NCBI RefSeq assembly: GCF_004124315.2
Contig: NZ_CP096889.1
Location: 3,889,001 to 3,953,000 of the forward strand
DNA length: 64,000 nt
Direction of reading: 5' to 3'
From: Bacillus cabrialesii
GTDB lineage: Bacteria; Bacillota; Bacilli; Bacillales; Bacillaceae
A program made the translations under genes and the position numbers. How positions within the stretch are numbered: position 1 is the first letter of the stretch; every line of letters begins with the position of its first letter. A model generated the notes under the pieces. It made no database searches. It was not told the DNA's origin and worked only from the letters and a program-made list of their open reading frames with translations. Shown here piece after piece: positions 1 through 8,345 of this stretch.

Positions 1-280
1 TGGCTACACTGCCCATCACGCTAAAGATGATCAGAGCCATGCCAAGCGTGTTGAATTGTGAAAGCGTGCTGACCATCACTTCAGACCCGGAAGGCATCGT
101 AAAACTGATTTTCATGCCGTCAGGAAGATTTCCTCCGTGTTCGATGATTTCCGGCATATAATAAATGGTCAGCGGCTGTGTCAATCCGACGATCATCATC
201 GCGACCGGCAGCCAAATCAGTTTGCCGCTTTTCCATCCTTCCAGCCATTCCTTTTGCAATAGCGTTAACAACACCTTCAT
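1..280 (-). CDS. yxlG: YxlG, ABC-transporter permease (N-terminal part only)
   Basis: Seen: an open frame starting with ATG at 280 and leaving the window at base 1, so only about the first 93 residues are visible. They begin MKVLLTLLQKEWLEGWKSGK and then form a hydrophobic segment, as in ABC-2 type permeases, which start with a short amphipathic helix and one membrane span. The ATG overlaps the yxlF stop as ATGA, so the two are translationally coupled and YxlF is the likely ATPase partner. By position this is the last gene of the sigY operon. The substrate is unknown. Confidence 0.85.
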   Translation of the reverse strand, partial: MKVLLTLLQKEWLEGWKSGKLIWLPVAMMIVGLTQPLTIYYMPEIIEHGGNLPDGMKISFTMPSGSEVMVSTLSQFNTLGMALIIFSVMGSVA

Positions 281-1164
281 GTGTGCACCACCTTTAGATA
301 GACGTCTTCAAGCGACTCCTTTTTCTGTTCAAAATGGGTGACAGTCAATCCCGTTCGGATACAGTCACTCAGCAACGTCCTGCCAGCGTGTAAATCCTGC
401 AGCTCGAAAACAGCTTGAGACGGATTCATATAGACTATAGCGGAGACGTAAGGTTTCTCTTCAAGCCAGCCCTTTAATTTCTCTTTCACTGTAAGGGTAA
501 AAACGTTCGTTTGATGCTGTTTTTTTAGCCGCTGTAACGCCCCTTTCCATGAAAGCTCCCCGTTTTTCATGATGACCACCTGATCGCACACCTGCTCCGC
601 ATCGTGCAATACGTGTGTAGAAAACAGGACAGCCATATGCTTCTTCAGCTCCCGCATCATGTCCAGCACCTCGAACCGTCCTGACGGATCAAGAGCGGAC
701 ACCGGTTCATCCAATATCAAAAGCTTCGGTTTATGGAGCAGCGCCTGTGCCAGCCCGAGTCTTTGCTTCATGCCGCCTGAATAGCCGCCGATTCTTTTGT
801 GCGCGGATTCCTGCAAGCCGACAAATTCCAGCATCCCGCCGATTTTCTCTTGGCATTTTTTCTTTGAAAGACCGGACAGTCTCCCGGCAAATATTAAAAA
901 CTCGTTTGCAGTCATCCACGAATAAAAAGCAGGATACTGCGGAAGGTACCCGATCAAACGCCGGTCCGGATTTTTCTCCCCTAACAGCTTGATGGTTCCG
1001 GAGGTTGGCGAGAGCAGCCCGGCCAGCATTTGCAGCGTTGTGGTTTTACCGGCTCCATTAGGGCCTAATAATGCGACACACTCGTTTTCATTCACGTGAA
1101 AACTGACATTTTTTACAGCTTGATGATGCCGATACGATTTGCATAATGATTCAATAGACAGCAT
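277..1164 (-). CDS. yxlF: YxlF, ABC-transporter ATP-binding protein
   Basis: 295-residue ATPase that would power the YxlG permease. Walker A GPNGAGKTT is at 34-42, the signature YSGGM near 128-132, Walker B LLILDEP near 148-154 and the switch histidine in FSTHV near 184. The C-terminal 80 residues form the extension common in ABC-2 type exporters. It starts 6 bases after yxlE and overlaps yxlG by 4 bases. Known: in B. subtilis the genes downstream of sigY, especially yxlC-yxlF, are needed to keep sigma-Y quiet. Whether YxlF acts through transport or contact is not visible here. The ribosome-binding site is weak, suggesting coupling to yxlE. Confidence 0.93.
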   Translation of the reverse strand: MLSIESLCKSYRHHQAVKNVSFHVNENECVALLGPNGAGKTTTLQMLAGLLSPTSGTIKLLGEKNPDRRLIGYLPQYPAFYSWMTANEFLIFAGRLSGLSKKKCQEKIGGMLEFVGLQESAHKRIGGYSGGMKQRLGLAQALLHKPKLLILDEPVSALDPSGRFEVLDMMRELKKHMAVLFSTHVLHDAEQVCDQVVIMKNGELSWKGALQRLKKQHQTNVFTLTVKEKLKGWLEEKPYVSAIVYMNPSQAVFELQDLHAGRTLLSDCIRTGLTVTHFEQKKESLEDVYLKVVHT

Positions 1165-1170
1165 ATCCGC

Positions 1171-1359
1171 TTACATTTGCTTTCTGCCGACGGTAAAAAA
1201 TAAAATCGGCCCGATAATATTGATACATACAATAATTGCAGCCCACATCCACTTAGGCCCGTTTGTCCGCTCTTCTTTTATACAGCTGATAAGGGCAAAC
1301 ACCGCCAAAACCAACTGTAATACAATCAGCGGCAAAATCATTTCCCAAGAAATATTCAC
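1171..1359 (-). CDS. yxlE: YxlE, small membrane protein of the sigY operon
   Basis: 62-residue protein with two membrane segments (about residues 8-26 and 38-56) separated by a short charged loop, ERTNGPKW. This matches the PLDc_N / phospholipase-D nuclease N-terminal type of small membrane protein. It starts with GTG, overlapping the yxlD stop as GTGA, with a G-rich ribosome-binding site inside yxlD. Known: it is part of the set that negatively controls sigma-Y in B. subtilis. Its molecular action is unknown, and a role as membrane partner of YxlC/YxlD is inference. Confidence 0.85.
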   Translation of the reverse strand: MNISWEMILPLIVLQLVLAVFALISCIKEERTNGPKWMWAAIIVCINIIGPILFFTVGRKQM

Positions 1360-1562
1360 TGCTTGATCCCCCTTTTCTCCCGGTCCGGCTTAATAACAAA
1401 AAAGTAATAGCAAATCAGAGGCATCGGTGCTGTAATCAGTCCGACAATCCCCCAAATCCATGCCATGCGATTTCGTTTTTTCGCATCAATAAATAAAAAG
1501 ATTCCCTGTGCCAATACGATGAGATAAGCCGAAGCCGTTATGATCATTTCTGTTTGTGTCAT
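1356..1562 (-). CDS. yxlD: YxlD, small membrane protein of the sigY operon
   Basis: 68 residues from the ATG at 1562 (MTQTEMIIT). An AGGTGG ribosome-binding site lies 7 bases upstream and the ATG overlaps the yxlC stop as ATGA. A longer frame upstream lacks a matching site. Two hydrophobic segments (about 6-24 and 34-54) flank a basic loop, DAKKRNRMAW, and the C-terminus is charged. The fold resembles the same two-helix type as YxlE, so the pair may have arisen by duplication (inference). Known: YxlD participates with YxlC in repressing sigma-Y. Confidence 0.85.
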   Translation of the reverse strand: MTQTEMIITASAYLIVLAQGIFLFIDAKKRNRMAWIWGIVGLITAPMPLICYYFFVIKPDREKRGIKQ

Positions 1563-1879
1563 CGGCGCTCCACCTCGCATTCCCCGAGCTGTCTTTTTTT
1601 CTCGGTCACAATCAAAATCGGCAGGGTAGCAAGCACACAAACCTGAAGTACGATAAACACAGCGGGAGCTTGAGTGAATGCCAGGATCGCCGCACTCACA
1701 ACCATCAGCGCGCAGAATACAAATAAGATGATCTCTTTCAGCAGTTTTCTTCTGCGTTCAGCTTTCATTTGTGACAGCTGGTAAAGCAGTTCTTTTTGAT
1801 CCGGTATAGAGGGATTGGCTGTTTCATCAATTTTCTGCAATTCTGATTTTAAATGAAGAGATCGCTTTTCTTTATTCAT
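1559..1879 (-). CDS. yxlC: YxlC, sigma-Y anti-sigma factor
   Basis: 106 residues. The soluble, charged N-terminus (1-48) would sit in the cytoplasm, followed by two membrane spans (about 49-67 and 72-90) and a short charged tail. Known: YxlC is the negative regulator of sigma-Y, assisted by YxlD and YxlE. The gene overlaps the sigY 3' end by 8 bases and has an AAGGAG site inside sigY, the coupling expected for a sigma/anti-sigma pair. It lacks the zinc-binding HxxxCxxC motif of ZAS-type anti-sigma factors. Confidence 0.88.
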   Translation of the reverse strand: MNKEKRSLHLKSELQKIDETANPSIPDQKELLYQLSQMKAERRRKLLKEIILFVFCALMVVSAAILAFTQAPAVFIVLQVCVLATLPILIVTEKKRQLGECEVERR

Positions 1880-2408
1880 CGTCCCACTCCTTTCTGATTT
1901 GCTGGAGCCCTTTATGAACTCTGGACTTCACCGTGCCTTCCTTGATCTGCAGCATCAGCCCGATTTCGGCGTAGGTATAGCCGTAGTAATGCCTTAATAA
2001 AACTGGCGTGCGCAGTTTAGGGTCCAGCTTTGAAAACAGATCAAGCGTTTCGCTCCATTCTGCCCCTTTCACTGACACGTCCCACTTGATCTTGCGGATT
2101 GCTTCCTCCGTCACTGCCTGATTCCGTTTCCATTCTCTCTTTCTCTTTTTTTGGTGATCGAGGTAGAGCCTGGATGCAATAGAAATCAGCCACGTGGAGA
2201 ATTTGGAACGGCCTTGGAAGCTTCTTAAATGAATGTACCCTTTCAAAAAGGTTTCCTGAACGAGCTCCTCGCTGAGGTCAGGATGAAGAGAAAGTTTTAG
2301 CAAATATTTATATAAAAAAGAATAATGATAGTGGAAAAGAGCTGTAAACGCTTCGTCGTCTCCCTCTTTCGCCTGTTGTATCAGCTGCTGTTCTTCGTGT
2401 GTATCCAA
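1872..2408 (-). CDS. sigY: ECF RNA polymerase sigma factor SigY
   Basis: 178-residue ECF sigma factor. Region 2 lies at about 20-90, with the DLSEELVQETFLKGY stretch that contacts core polymerase and the -10 element. Region 4 lies at about 125-175, ending in the helix-turn-helix YAEIGLMLQIKEGTVKSRVH. The start is TTG (reads MDTHEEQQ) behind a GGGGGG ribosome-binding site about 10 bases away; no better ATG is present. It heads the sigY-yxlCDEFG operon and has a sigma-Y type promoter upstream, so it should activate itself once released from YxlC. The inducing signal is not evident from sequence. Confidence 0.93.
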   Translation of the reverse strand: MDTHEEQQLIQQAKEGDDEAFTALFHYHYSFLYKYLLKLSLHPDLSEELVQETFLKGYIHLRSFQGRSKFSTWLISIASRLYLDHQKKRKREWKRNQAVTEEAIRKIKWDVSVKGAEWSETLDLFSKLDPKLRTPVLLRHYYGYTYAEIGLMLQIKEGTVKSRVHKGLQQIRKEWDDE

Positions 2409-2447
2409 TGGCCGCGATCCCCCCTTTTTTGTTTTTCTGCCTTATGA

Positions 2448-2473
2448 GACGACACCGGATTTAAAAGCGTTCA
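2448..2473 (-). promoter_or_regulatory. Sigma-Y autoregulatory promoter of sigY
   Basis: On the minus strand TGAACG (2468-2473) is followed by exactly 16 bases and then CGTC (2448-2451), 40 bases before the sigY start. This equals the TGAACG-N16-CGTC promoter published for sigma-Y, so the operon is probably self-activated. Confidence 0.85.
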
Positions 2474-2617
2474 TCTTTTTTTACAATTCTTTTCAGCCAT
2501 TGACAGATCAGGCTTCCCGGCCGTATGGCTGCACATCCGCATTTGTAAACCCCTGAACAGTCTGTTAAGCTATGACTTTATGTCGATTTTAAAATATCCA
2601 ATATGGAGGACGATGCA

Positions 2618-3988
2618 TTGAAAGTAGAAAGGCGAACGATTGAATATATTCCCAATGAAGAAAGACATGGTAAGGCGAAAGATTTATTTCCCGTATGGTT
2701 CGGGGCTAATATGCATATCACCACGTTAGTGACCGGCACGATTCCCGTTGCAATGGGACTTAATCTATTTTGGAGTGTTGCCGCTATTATTTGCGGAACA
2801 TTAATCGGTGCCATATTTATGGCGTCTCATTCCGCGCAAGGCCCTCAGCTTGGCATCCCGCAAATGATTCAAAGCCGTGCCCAATTCGGCGTAATCGGAG
2901 CGATTCTTCCCCTCTTCTTAGTCATGTTTATCTACCTTGGTTTCTTCGCAAGCAGCACGATTCTGGCGGCTGGAACCTTAAGCAGCTTTGTTCCCATCCC
3001 GGGTTCATGGAGCATTATAGGCTTAAGTGCCGTATGTTTTTTGCTCACCATTTTCGGCCATGATTTGATTCACAAAATGCAAAAAATCCTTTCTTGGACC
3101 TCTTTTGCCGTATTTTTTGCTGCAACGATACTCATTTTTCAATTGCCGATTCCGGCAGGCAGCTGGATTCCCGGAGCGGTTGATCTGCCCATTTTCTTGG
3201 TGGCGGTCAGCGCAGTAGCGACGTGGCAGCTGGCCTACGCGCCGTATGTTGCCGATTATTCAAGATATCTGCCAGTTCAAACACCGGCGTCCAAAACGTT
3301 TTGGTACAGCTATGCGGGTACATCTGTCAGCTCCATCTGGATGATGCTGCTCGGCGCTTTGCTGACGACAGCACTTCCTGACTTTACGGCAAACTCAGGC
3401 AGCCAGATTGTCCAATTGTTCGGCCCCTTCTCGTTCATTATGCTGATCATTGTGTTATTCGGGCAAATGGCGATCAATGTCTTTAACCTGTATGGGGCTT
3501 TCATGTCCACAACGACAACGCTTGAGCCGTTTCTGAAGTTAAAAGTCACGGCGAAAGTCAGAATCATCATGATCCTCGGCGTCACGCTTGTCGGCACAGT
3601 CTTAAGCCTTCTCGGTCAAAGCAATTTTATGGAGCTGTTTTTGAATTTTATCTTTTTCATCAGTTATTTCTTAATTCCGTGGACCGCAATCAATTTAGTC
3701 GATTACTACTTCGTCCGCCACGGAAAGTATCAAGTCAAGGCCATGTTCGATGTGAACGGGCCGTACGGAAAAATCAATTGGATCACCACAATTGCGTTCG
3801 TTCTTTCCATCTTGCTGGAAATCCCGTTTATCAATACCTCCTTTTACATCGGACCGCTGGCCAAAATGTTTGGCGGCGGAGACATTGCATGGATTGTCGG
3901 CTTGGCCGTGCCTTCTGTTCTTTATTATGTATTGATGAAACCGCGTCTGAAAAAACGGAGTTATCAAGAAAAGCTGTCTTCTCTATGA
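2618..3988 (+). CDS. yxlA: YxlA, NCS1-family purine/cytosine permease
   Basis: About 456 residues from the TTG at 2618, chosen because GGAGG (2605-2609) lies 8 bases before it; an ATG at 2603 overlaps that site. Roughly 12 hydrophobic spans occur. The N-terminal region holds FPVWFGANMHITTLVTG, and YLGFFASSTI and YAPYVADYSRYLP further in are typical of nucleobase:cation symporter-1 proteins. It probably imports a nucleobase or related compound with H+ or Na+; the actual substrate cannot be read from sequence. It is divergent from sigY and convergent with yxkO, with its stop codon lying in the loop of the terminator. Confidence 0.88.
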   Translation: MKVERRTIEYIPNEERHGKAKDLFPVWFGANMHITTLVTGTIPVAMGLNLFWSVAAIICGTLIGAIFMASHSAQGPQLGIPQMIQSRAQFGVIGAILPLFLVMFIYLGFFASSTILAAGTLSSFVPIPGSWSIIGLSAVCFLLTIFGHDLIHKMQKILSWTSFAVFFAATILIFQLPIPAGSWIPGAVDLPIFLVAVSAVATWQLAYAPYVADYSRYLPVQTPASKTFWYSYAGTSVSSIWMMLLGALLTTALPDFTANSGSQIVQLFGPFSFIMLIIVLFGQMAINVFNLYGAFMSTTTTLEPFLKLKVTAKVRIIMILGVTLVGTVLSLLGQSNFMELFLNFIFFISYFLIPWTAINLVDYYFVRHGKYQVKAMFDVNGPYGKINWITTIAFVLSILLEIPFINTSFYIGPLAKMFGGGDIAWIVGLAVPSVLYYVLMKPRLKKRSYQEKLSSL

Positions 3989-4001
3989 AGACAGCTTTTT
4001 A
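3969..4001. terminator. Bidirectional terminator between yxlA and yxkO
   Basis: AAGCTGTCTTC and GAAGACAGCTT form an 11-bp stem with a 5-base loop containing the yxlA TGA stop. T-runs follow on both strands, so it can end both convergent genes. Confidence 0.85.
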
Positions 4002-4832
4002 TCATTCAAACCGCTTCCACACACGGGGCAGCATGTCAGGAAGCTCATGAGCGAGCAGCGTATGTGCGGAGTGCTCGTCCGTCCAGAGCTCGGCGCACGT
4101 GCCGTGTAAATAGACCGCGTTTAATATGGCGTGCTTCGGATCTTCATGGCAGCAGAGCATGCCCAACATCATGCCCGTCAGCGTATCACCGGTTCCGCCT
4201 TTGGCGAGCGCCCCGTTTCCGGTTGGATTGCGCCAGCAGTCGCCATCGGGAAACGCGATAACAGTTTGATTTCCTTTTAACACAATGACCGTCTGCAGCC
4301 GTGCCGCCCATTCCTTTGCATATTGCGCTCTTTTATTTTGTAATTCGTTCACAGGCACCCCTGTCATGCGGGAAAACTCGCCCGGGTGCGGTGTGAGGAT
4401 GACGGGTGCCTCCCGTTTCGGATACGTTCGCTTCGTCAGCGCTCCGGCATCCAGAATAACGGGGCAATCTGCCGCAAGCACATGATCAACTGCCTGCTGT
4501 ACATTTTGAGTTTGCGGAAGCCCTGATCCGATGGCAATGGCCCGGTACGCGTCTACAAGCTGAGCGTTTGCCGCTTTTTTCCAGCCGTCACGCCAATAGG
4601 TCGCCTCGGGCAAAACAGGAACAATTAGCGGGATTACGCTTTCTGATGTACCGATGACAAGCTTGCCGAGACCGCTCCGCATCGCCCCAAGCCCTGCAAG
4701 CAGCGCTGCCCCCGGCATGTCGTCACTTCCAGCCAGCAGCAAAGCCGTACCGTACGTGCCTTTATGGCTCTCCGCATCTCTTTCAGGAAGCGTGGCCCTT
4801 ACATGCTCTTCCGTCCAATATGGAACATTCAT
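4002..4832 (-). CDS. yxkO: YxkO, ADP/ATP-dependent NAD(P)HX dehydratase (NnrD)
   Basis: 276 residues, ribokinase-like fold of the NnrD/CARKD family. It repairs hydrated NADH and NADPH (the S-epimer) using ADP or ATP. Visible motifs are GTYGTALLLAGSDDMPGAA near 27-45, the nucleotide-site LTPHPGEFSRMTG near 146-158, and NPTGNGALAKGGTGDTLTG near 197-215, which carries the GGTGD catalytic aspartate. Length and motif order match a stand-alone dehydratase without the N-terminal epimerase domain. The start ATG at 4832 has GGAGGG upstream. It lies just downstream of the cyd terminator and converges with yxlA. Confidence 0.92.
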   Translation of the reverse strand: MNVPYWTEEHVRATLPERDAESHKGTYGTALLLAGSDDMPGAALLAGLGAMRSGLGKLVIGTSESVIPLIVPVLPEATYWRDGWKKAANAQLVDAYRAIAIGSGLPQTQNVQQAVDHVLAADCPVILDAGALTKRTYPKREAPVILTPHPGEFSRMTGVPVNELQNKRAQYAKEWAARLQTVIVLKGNQTVIAFPDGDCWRNPTGNGALAKGGTGDTLTGMMLGMLCCHEDPKHAILNAVYLHGTCAELWTDEHSAHTLLAHELPDMLPRVWKRFE

Positions 4833-4885
4833 CTCTATCCCTCCTCTGCTTTCTTTTCCTATTTTTCCTGTCCCTTTTCTTTTTC

Positions 4886-4918
4886 AAACAAAAAAGACAG
4901 CCTTTTAGGGCTGTCTTC
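4886..4918 (-). terminator. Terminator of the cydABCD operon
   Basis: On the minus strand AAGACAGCCC and GGCTGTCTT form a 9-bp stem (4894-4917) followed by TTTTTT, immediately after the cydD stop. Confidence 0.88.
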
Positions 4919-6645
4919 TATTTTACAGGAACATCAAGGTGATATAGGCGGCTGTACCGTTCGTTTGCCGCCAGAAGCTCCTCATGGGTTCCTTCCATTT
5001 CTGTTTTGCCGTTTTCGAGAAATACGATTTTATCAGCCGCTTCCACTCCCGCGAGATGGTGGGTAATCCATAAAATCGTTTTTCCTTTCAGCACCTCAAA
5101 CACCGTTTCCATCAATTCACGTTCGGTAATAGGATCGAGGCCGACTGTTGGTTCATCGAGGATGATGATCGGTGTGTCCTGCAGCAAAATCCTCGCAAGT
5201 GCGATCCGCTGGCGCTCTCCACCGGAAAAACGGATGCCCGTTTCCTGTACAGAGGTATGATATCCGTCAGGCAATGACTCAATGTAGTCATGCAGCTTGA
5301 CCTGCTTTGCGGCGCGGCGCACATCCTCGTTGCTTGCTTCTCCGTTTCCGAGCCTGATGTTGTTCAAAATACTTGTATCAAACAGGTGCGGTTTTTGATT
5401 TAACACGGCCACCGCATCCGTAATCTGATCCTTTAACAGCGCTGTCTCCACTCCGTTTAACGTCACAGAACCGGAGTCCGGTTTCAAGGCGCCTTCGATT
5501 AATGCAAGCGATGTTGATTTCCCAGAGCCGCTCCGGCCGAGCAGCGCCATTTTTTCTCCCTGACGCAGCGTGAAGGAAAAGCGGTTCAGCACTTGGCTGC
5601 TATTGTCATACGAAAACGCCACATCGCGAAAGGACAGTGTGACATCCCGGAGATCGAGCGGTTCAGCAGCTGATTCAGTTTGTGACGCCTCCAGCTGAGG
5701 AGCCACCTTGTTCATGCGTCTGATAGAATCCTGATAGCCCGGCACTTCGCCTAAGGCATCCGAAAGCGGCAAAAAGGCTTCCGTCAGCGGGAATACCACA
5801 AGCACAAAAGCCGCAATCATTGTTTTAGCGAGTTCACCGTCTGCAGTTTGCCCAGCCGTCCAAAACAGCATCAGCAAAATAAGGCCGGCGACAAGGCATT
5901 GCGCAGCAAAATCCCGCCATCTTGTAAAGCGTTGTTTTTTCCGTTCAAGCTCAAACCAATCATGTTCCTCTTTTTCATAGGAATCAATAAACGCATGCCG
6001 GCGTCCGCTGAACATCCAGTCGCTGACACCCATCACGGCATCTGTCAGACGGCTGTACAGCACATTCCGCCCGCTTTTCAGCTTCGCATTCTTCGCTCTT
6101 GTCACGAGCAAAGACACAACCGGAAACAGCACAACAAGAACAAACAAATAAAGCGCAAGCAAAATGGCAAACGGCCAAGAGAAGAACCCAAGCGCAATCA
6201 CTGAAACAGCATACAGGAGCAAGGCTGAGATAGCAGGAAAAATCGTTTTTAAGAAAGCATCCTGCAAATGCTCAATATCCTCGGACAAAATGCCGAGCAT
6301 ATCCCCCGTGCGAAAACGGGAACGCAGCATCAGGGCACCCGGCTCAAGCATGTTGTAAAGACGGACGCGCATGTCGGACACGATTTTCAAAATAATGTGA
6401 TGGCCGACGAGACGTTCCACATATCGTGACACAGACCGCGCAATCCCAAAGGTGCGCACAGCGACAATCGGCACATAAATGAGCAGGATGTTTTCCGGTC
6501 TTGTCGCCGCCTTAGAGATCAAAAATCCTGAGGTGAACATGAGAAAAGCAGCAGAAAAAATCGTCACCGCGCCCAAAAAGATAACCAGAACGAACAGGCG
6601 GGCATTTTGCTTGATATACGGCAGAATCCATTCTTCTTTCTTCAT
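4918..6645 (-). CDS. cydD: CydD, ABC exporter subunit for cytochrome bd assembly
   Basis: 575-residue half-transporter. An N-terminal six-span exporter domain occupies about 1-310, followed by an ATPase with Walker A GRSGSGKST, signature FSGGERQRIALAR and Walker B IIILDEP. Known: with CydC it exports thiols (cysteine, glutathione in other bacteria) and is needed to assemble cytochrome bd. The ATG at 6645 overlaps the cydC stop by 4 bases, and the gene closes the cydABCD operon before a strong terminator. In proteobacteria the same two proteins are named in the opposite operon order; the symbol here follows B. subtilis usage. Confidence 0.93.
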   Translation of the reverse strand: MKKEEWILPYIKQNARLFVLVIFLGAVTIFSAAFLMFTSGFLISKAATRPENILLIYVPIVAVRTFGIARSVSRYVERLVGHHIILKIVSDMRVRLYNMLEPGALMLRSRFRTGDMLGILSEDIEHLQDAFLKTIFPAISALLLYAVSVIALGFFSWPFAILLALYLFVLVVLFPVVSLLVTRAKNAKLKSGRNVLYSRLTDAVMGVSDWMFSGRRHAFIDSYEKEEHDWFELERKKQRFTRWRDFAAQCLVAGLILLMLFWTAGQTADGELAKTMIAAFVLVVFPLTEAFLPLSDALGEVPGYQDSIRRMNKVAPQLEASQTESAAEPLDLRDVTLSFRDVAFSYDNSSQVLNRFSFTLRQGEKMALLGRSGSGKSTSLALIEGALKPDSGSVTLNGVETALLKDQITDAVAVLNQKPHLFDTSILNNIRLGNGEASNEDVRRAAKQVKLHDYIESLPDGYHTSVQETGIRFSGGERQRIALARILLQDTPIIILDEPTVGLDPITERELMETVFEVLKGKTILWITHHLAGVEAADKIVFLENGKTEMEGTHEELLAANERYSRLYHLDVPVK

Positions 6646-8345
6646 GCTCTTTCCCCCAGTTGTGCCTCCACGAGTTTGGTGTACACACCGTTTGTCGCCA
6701 GCAATTCATCGTGAGTCCCGATTTCTGCAACCCTGCCCCCGTCCAGCACGATAATTTCGTCCATATCGAGCATCCAGTGAAGGCGGTGAGTGGCGAGAAA
6801 GACGAGCTTATCCTCAAATAAATCCAGCATCGTTTCTTTTATTTCATATTCTGTTTCGATATCAAGATGGGCGGTCGGCTCATCCAGCAGCAGGATCGGA
6901 CGGTTTCCCAAAAAGGCGCGGGCAAGTGCGACACGCTGCGCTTGGCCGCCGCTGAGCGCCCGGCCGCCTTCCCCGATTCGTCCCTCTAATCCATCCGAAA
7001 GGTTGTCCACCATCTCCGTCAGCCCCGCCGCGGCAGCGGCGCGGGCTGTATCCTCAGCAGAAGCGCTTGGATGGTAGAAGCGAATGTTGTTCGCCAGCGT
7101 ATCATCGAAAATGTACGGATGCTGCGGGATATAAAGGAGGTTTTTCTGCCAGCTGCCGTCCTGCAAATGGGACCGCCCTGAACCATTAACCTCAATCATC
7201 CCGCCATCCGGCTCCAAAAATCCGCCGAGAATATCAACCAATGTTGATTTTCCGGCGCCGCTTGCACCGATGATGCCGATTTTTTTCTTGCCTTTGAATG
7301 ACAGATCAATATCGGACACCGACCGGCCGACTGACACGCCTGACAGCTTCAGCTCATCCTGATTGGACCACGTTCCAAGCTGAAGCGGCGCTTCTTCTTT
7401 AAAACCAGGCTGCGACAAAATCTCTTGAATGGTTTTGCCTGCTTCCTGCCCGTTCAGCGTTGCGTGATAATCATTTCCCACTTCCCGAACCGGCAGAAAA
7501 TACTCCGGTGCGAGAATAAGGGCCGTTAAAGCGGGACCAAGCAAAATATCGCCGTCAATCAGGCGCAGGCCCAGGAACACTGCGACTGTCGCCACCGACA
7601 GCATCGTGAAAAAATCGAGGGCGAATGATGATAAAAACGCCACCCGAAGCGTGCTCATCGTTGCTTTGCGATACCGCTCACTCACATAGAAGATATTTTT
7701 GCTGTGCGACTTGCTCAAACCTAGGAAACGCAATGTCTCCAGCCCGCGAAGAGAGTCAACAAAATGATTGGAAAGTCTCTGATAGGATTTCCACTGACGA
7801 TCCGCTTTTCTCTGCGCGACAAGGCCGAGGAGAATCATAAAGATGATCAGAATCGGCATCGCTGCGACTAAAATGATGGCCGATGTACGATCCTGGAAAA
7901 ACACATAAATGACAACCGCCGCAGGCACAATCGCCATGCTGACCATTTTCGGCAGAAACAGCTCCAGGTAGCGGCGGAACTGGCTGATGCCTTCCATCGC
8001 CAGCGTCACCATTTGCCCCGTCCCCTCTTTCTTTGCAAAGCGGGGGCCTAATCGAAACAGCTGATCAAGAAAACTCTTTCTCAAATCTGCCCCAGTCCGG
8101 GCGGCATATTGATAGACGATTTTCTGGCGCGCCACCGTCACACCATGCCGGGCGACAAAAGCGATCAGGAAAAAGCCGATCACCGGAAACAGGGAGACAA
8201 TGCCCTCCCCATTGAACAATCCGGTTACGGCTTCACTCAGCCACTCTGCCTGCATAATAATAGCGGCTGTCTGAATCAGCGTTAAACAAGTAATCACGGT
8301 GAGAATCCGCTTCATTCCTTTATATCGAAACAGGTCTTTTCCCAT
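6642..8345 (-). CDS. cydC: CydC, ABC exporter subunit for cytochrome bd assembly
   Basis: 567 residues with an N-terminal membrane domain of about six spans (to about 300). The ATPase that follows has GASGAGKST (Walker A), LSGGQAQRVALAR (signature) and ILLLDEPTAHLD (Walker B and D-loop). It pairs with CydD as a heterodimeric exporter required for functional cytochrome bd. The start ATG at 8345 overlaps the last base of cydB and the ribosome-binding site lies within cydB, so translation is coupled. Both half-transporters keep complete ATP sites by inspection. Confidence 0.93.
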   Translation of the reverse strand: MGKDLFRYKGMKRILTVITCLTLIQTAAIIMQAEWLSEAVTGLFNGEGIVSLFPVIGFFLIAFVARHGVTVARQKIVYQYAARTGADLRKSFLDQLFRLGPRFAKKEGTGQMVTLAMEGISQFRRYLELFLPKMVSMAIVPAAVVIYVFFQDRTSAIILVAAMPILIIFMILLGLVAQRKADRQWKSYQRLSNHFVDSLRGLETLRFLGLSKSHSKNIFYVSERYRKATMSTLRVAFLSSFALDFFTMLSVATVAVFLGLRLIDGDILLGPALTALILAPEYFLPVREVGNDYHATLNGQEAGKTIQEILSQPGFKEEAPLQLGTWSNQDELKLSGVSVGRSVSDIDLSFKGKKKIGIIGASGAGKSTLVDILGGFLEPDGGMIEVNGSGRSHLQDGSWQKNLLYIPQHPYIFDDTLANNIRFYHPSASAEDTARAAAAAGLTEMVDNLSDGLEGRIGEGGRALSGGQAQRVALARAFLGNRPILLLDEPTAHLDIETEYEIKETMLDLFEDKLVFLATHRLHWMLDMDEIIVLDGGRVAEIGTHDELLATNGVYTKLVEAQLGERA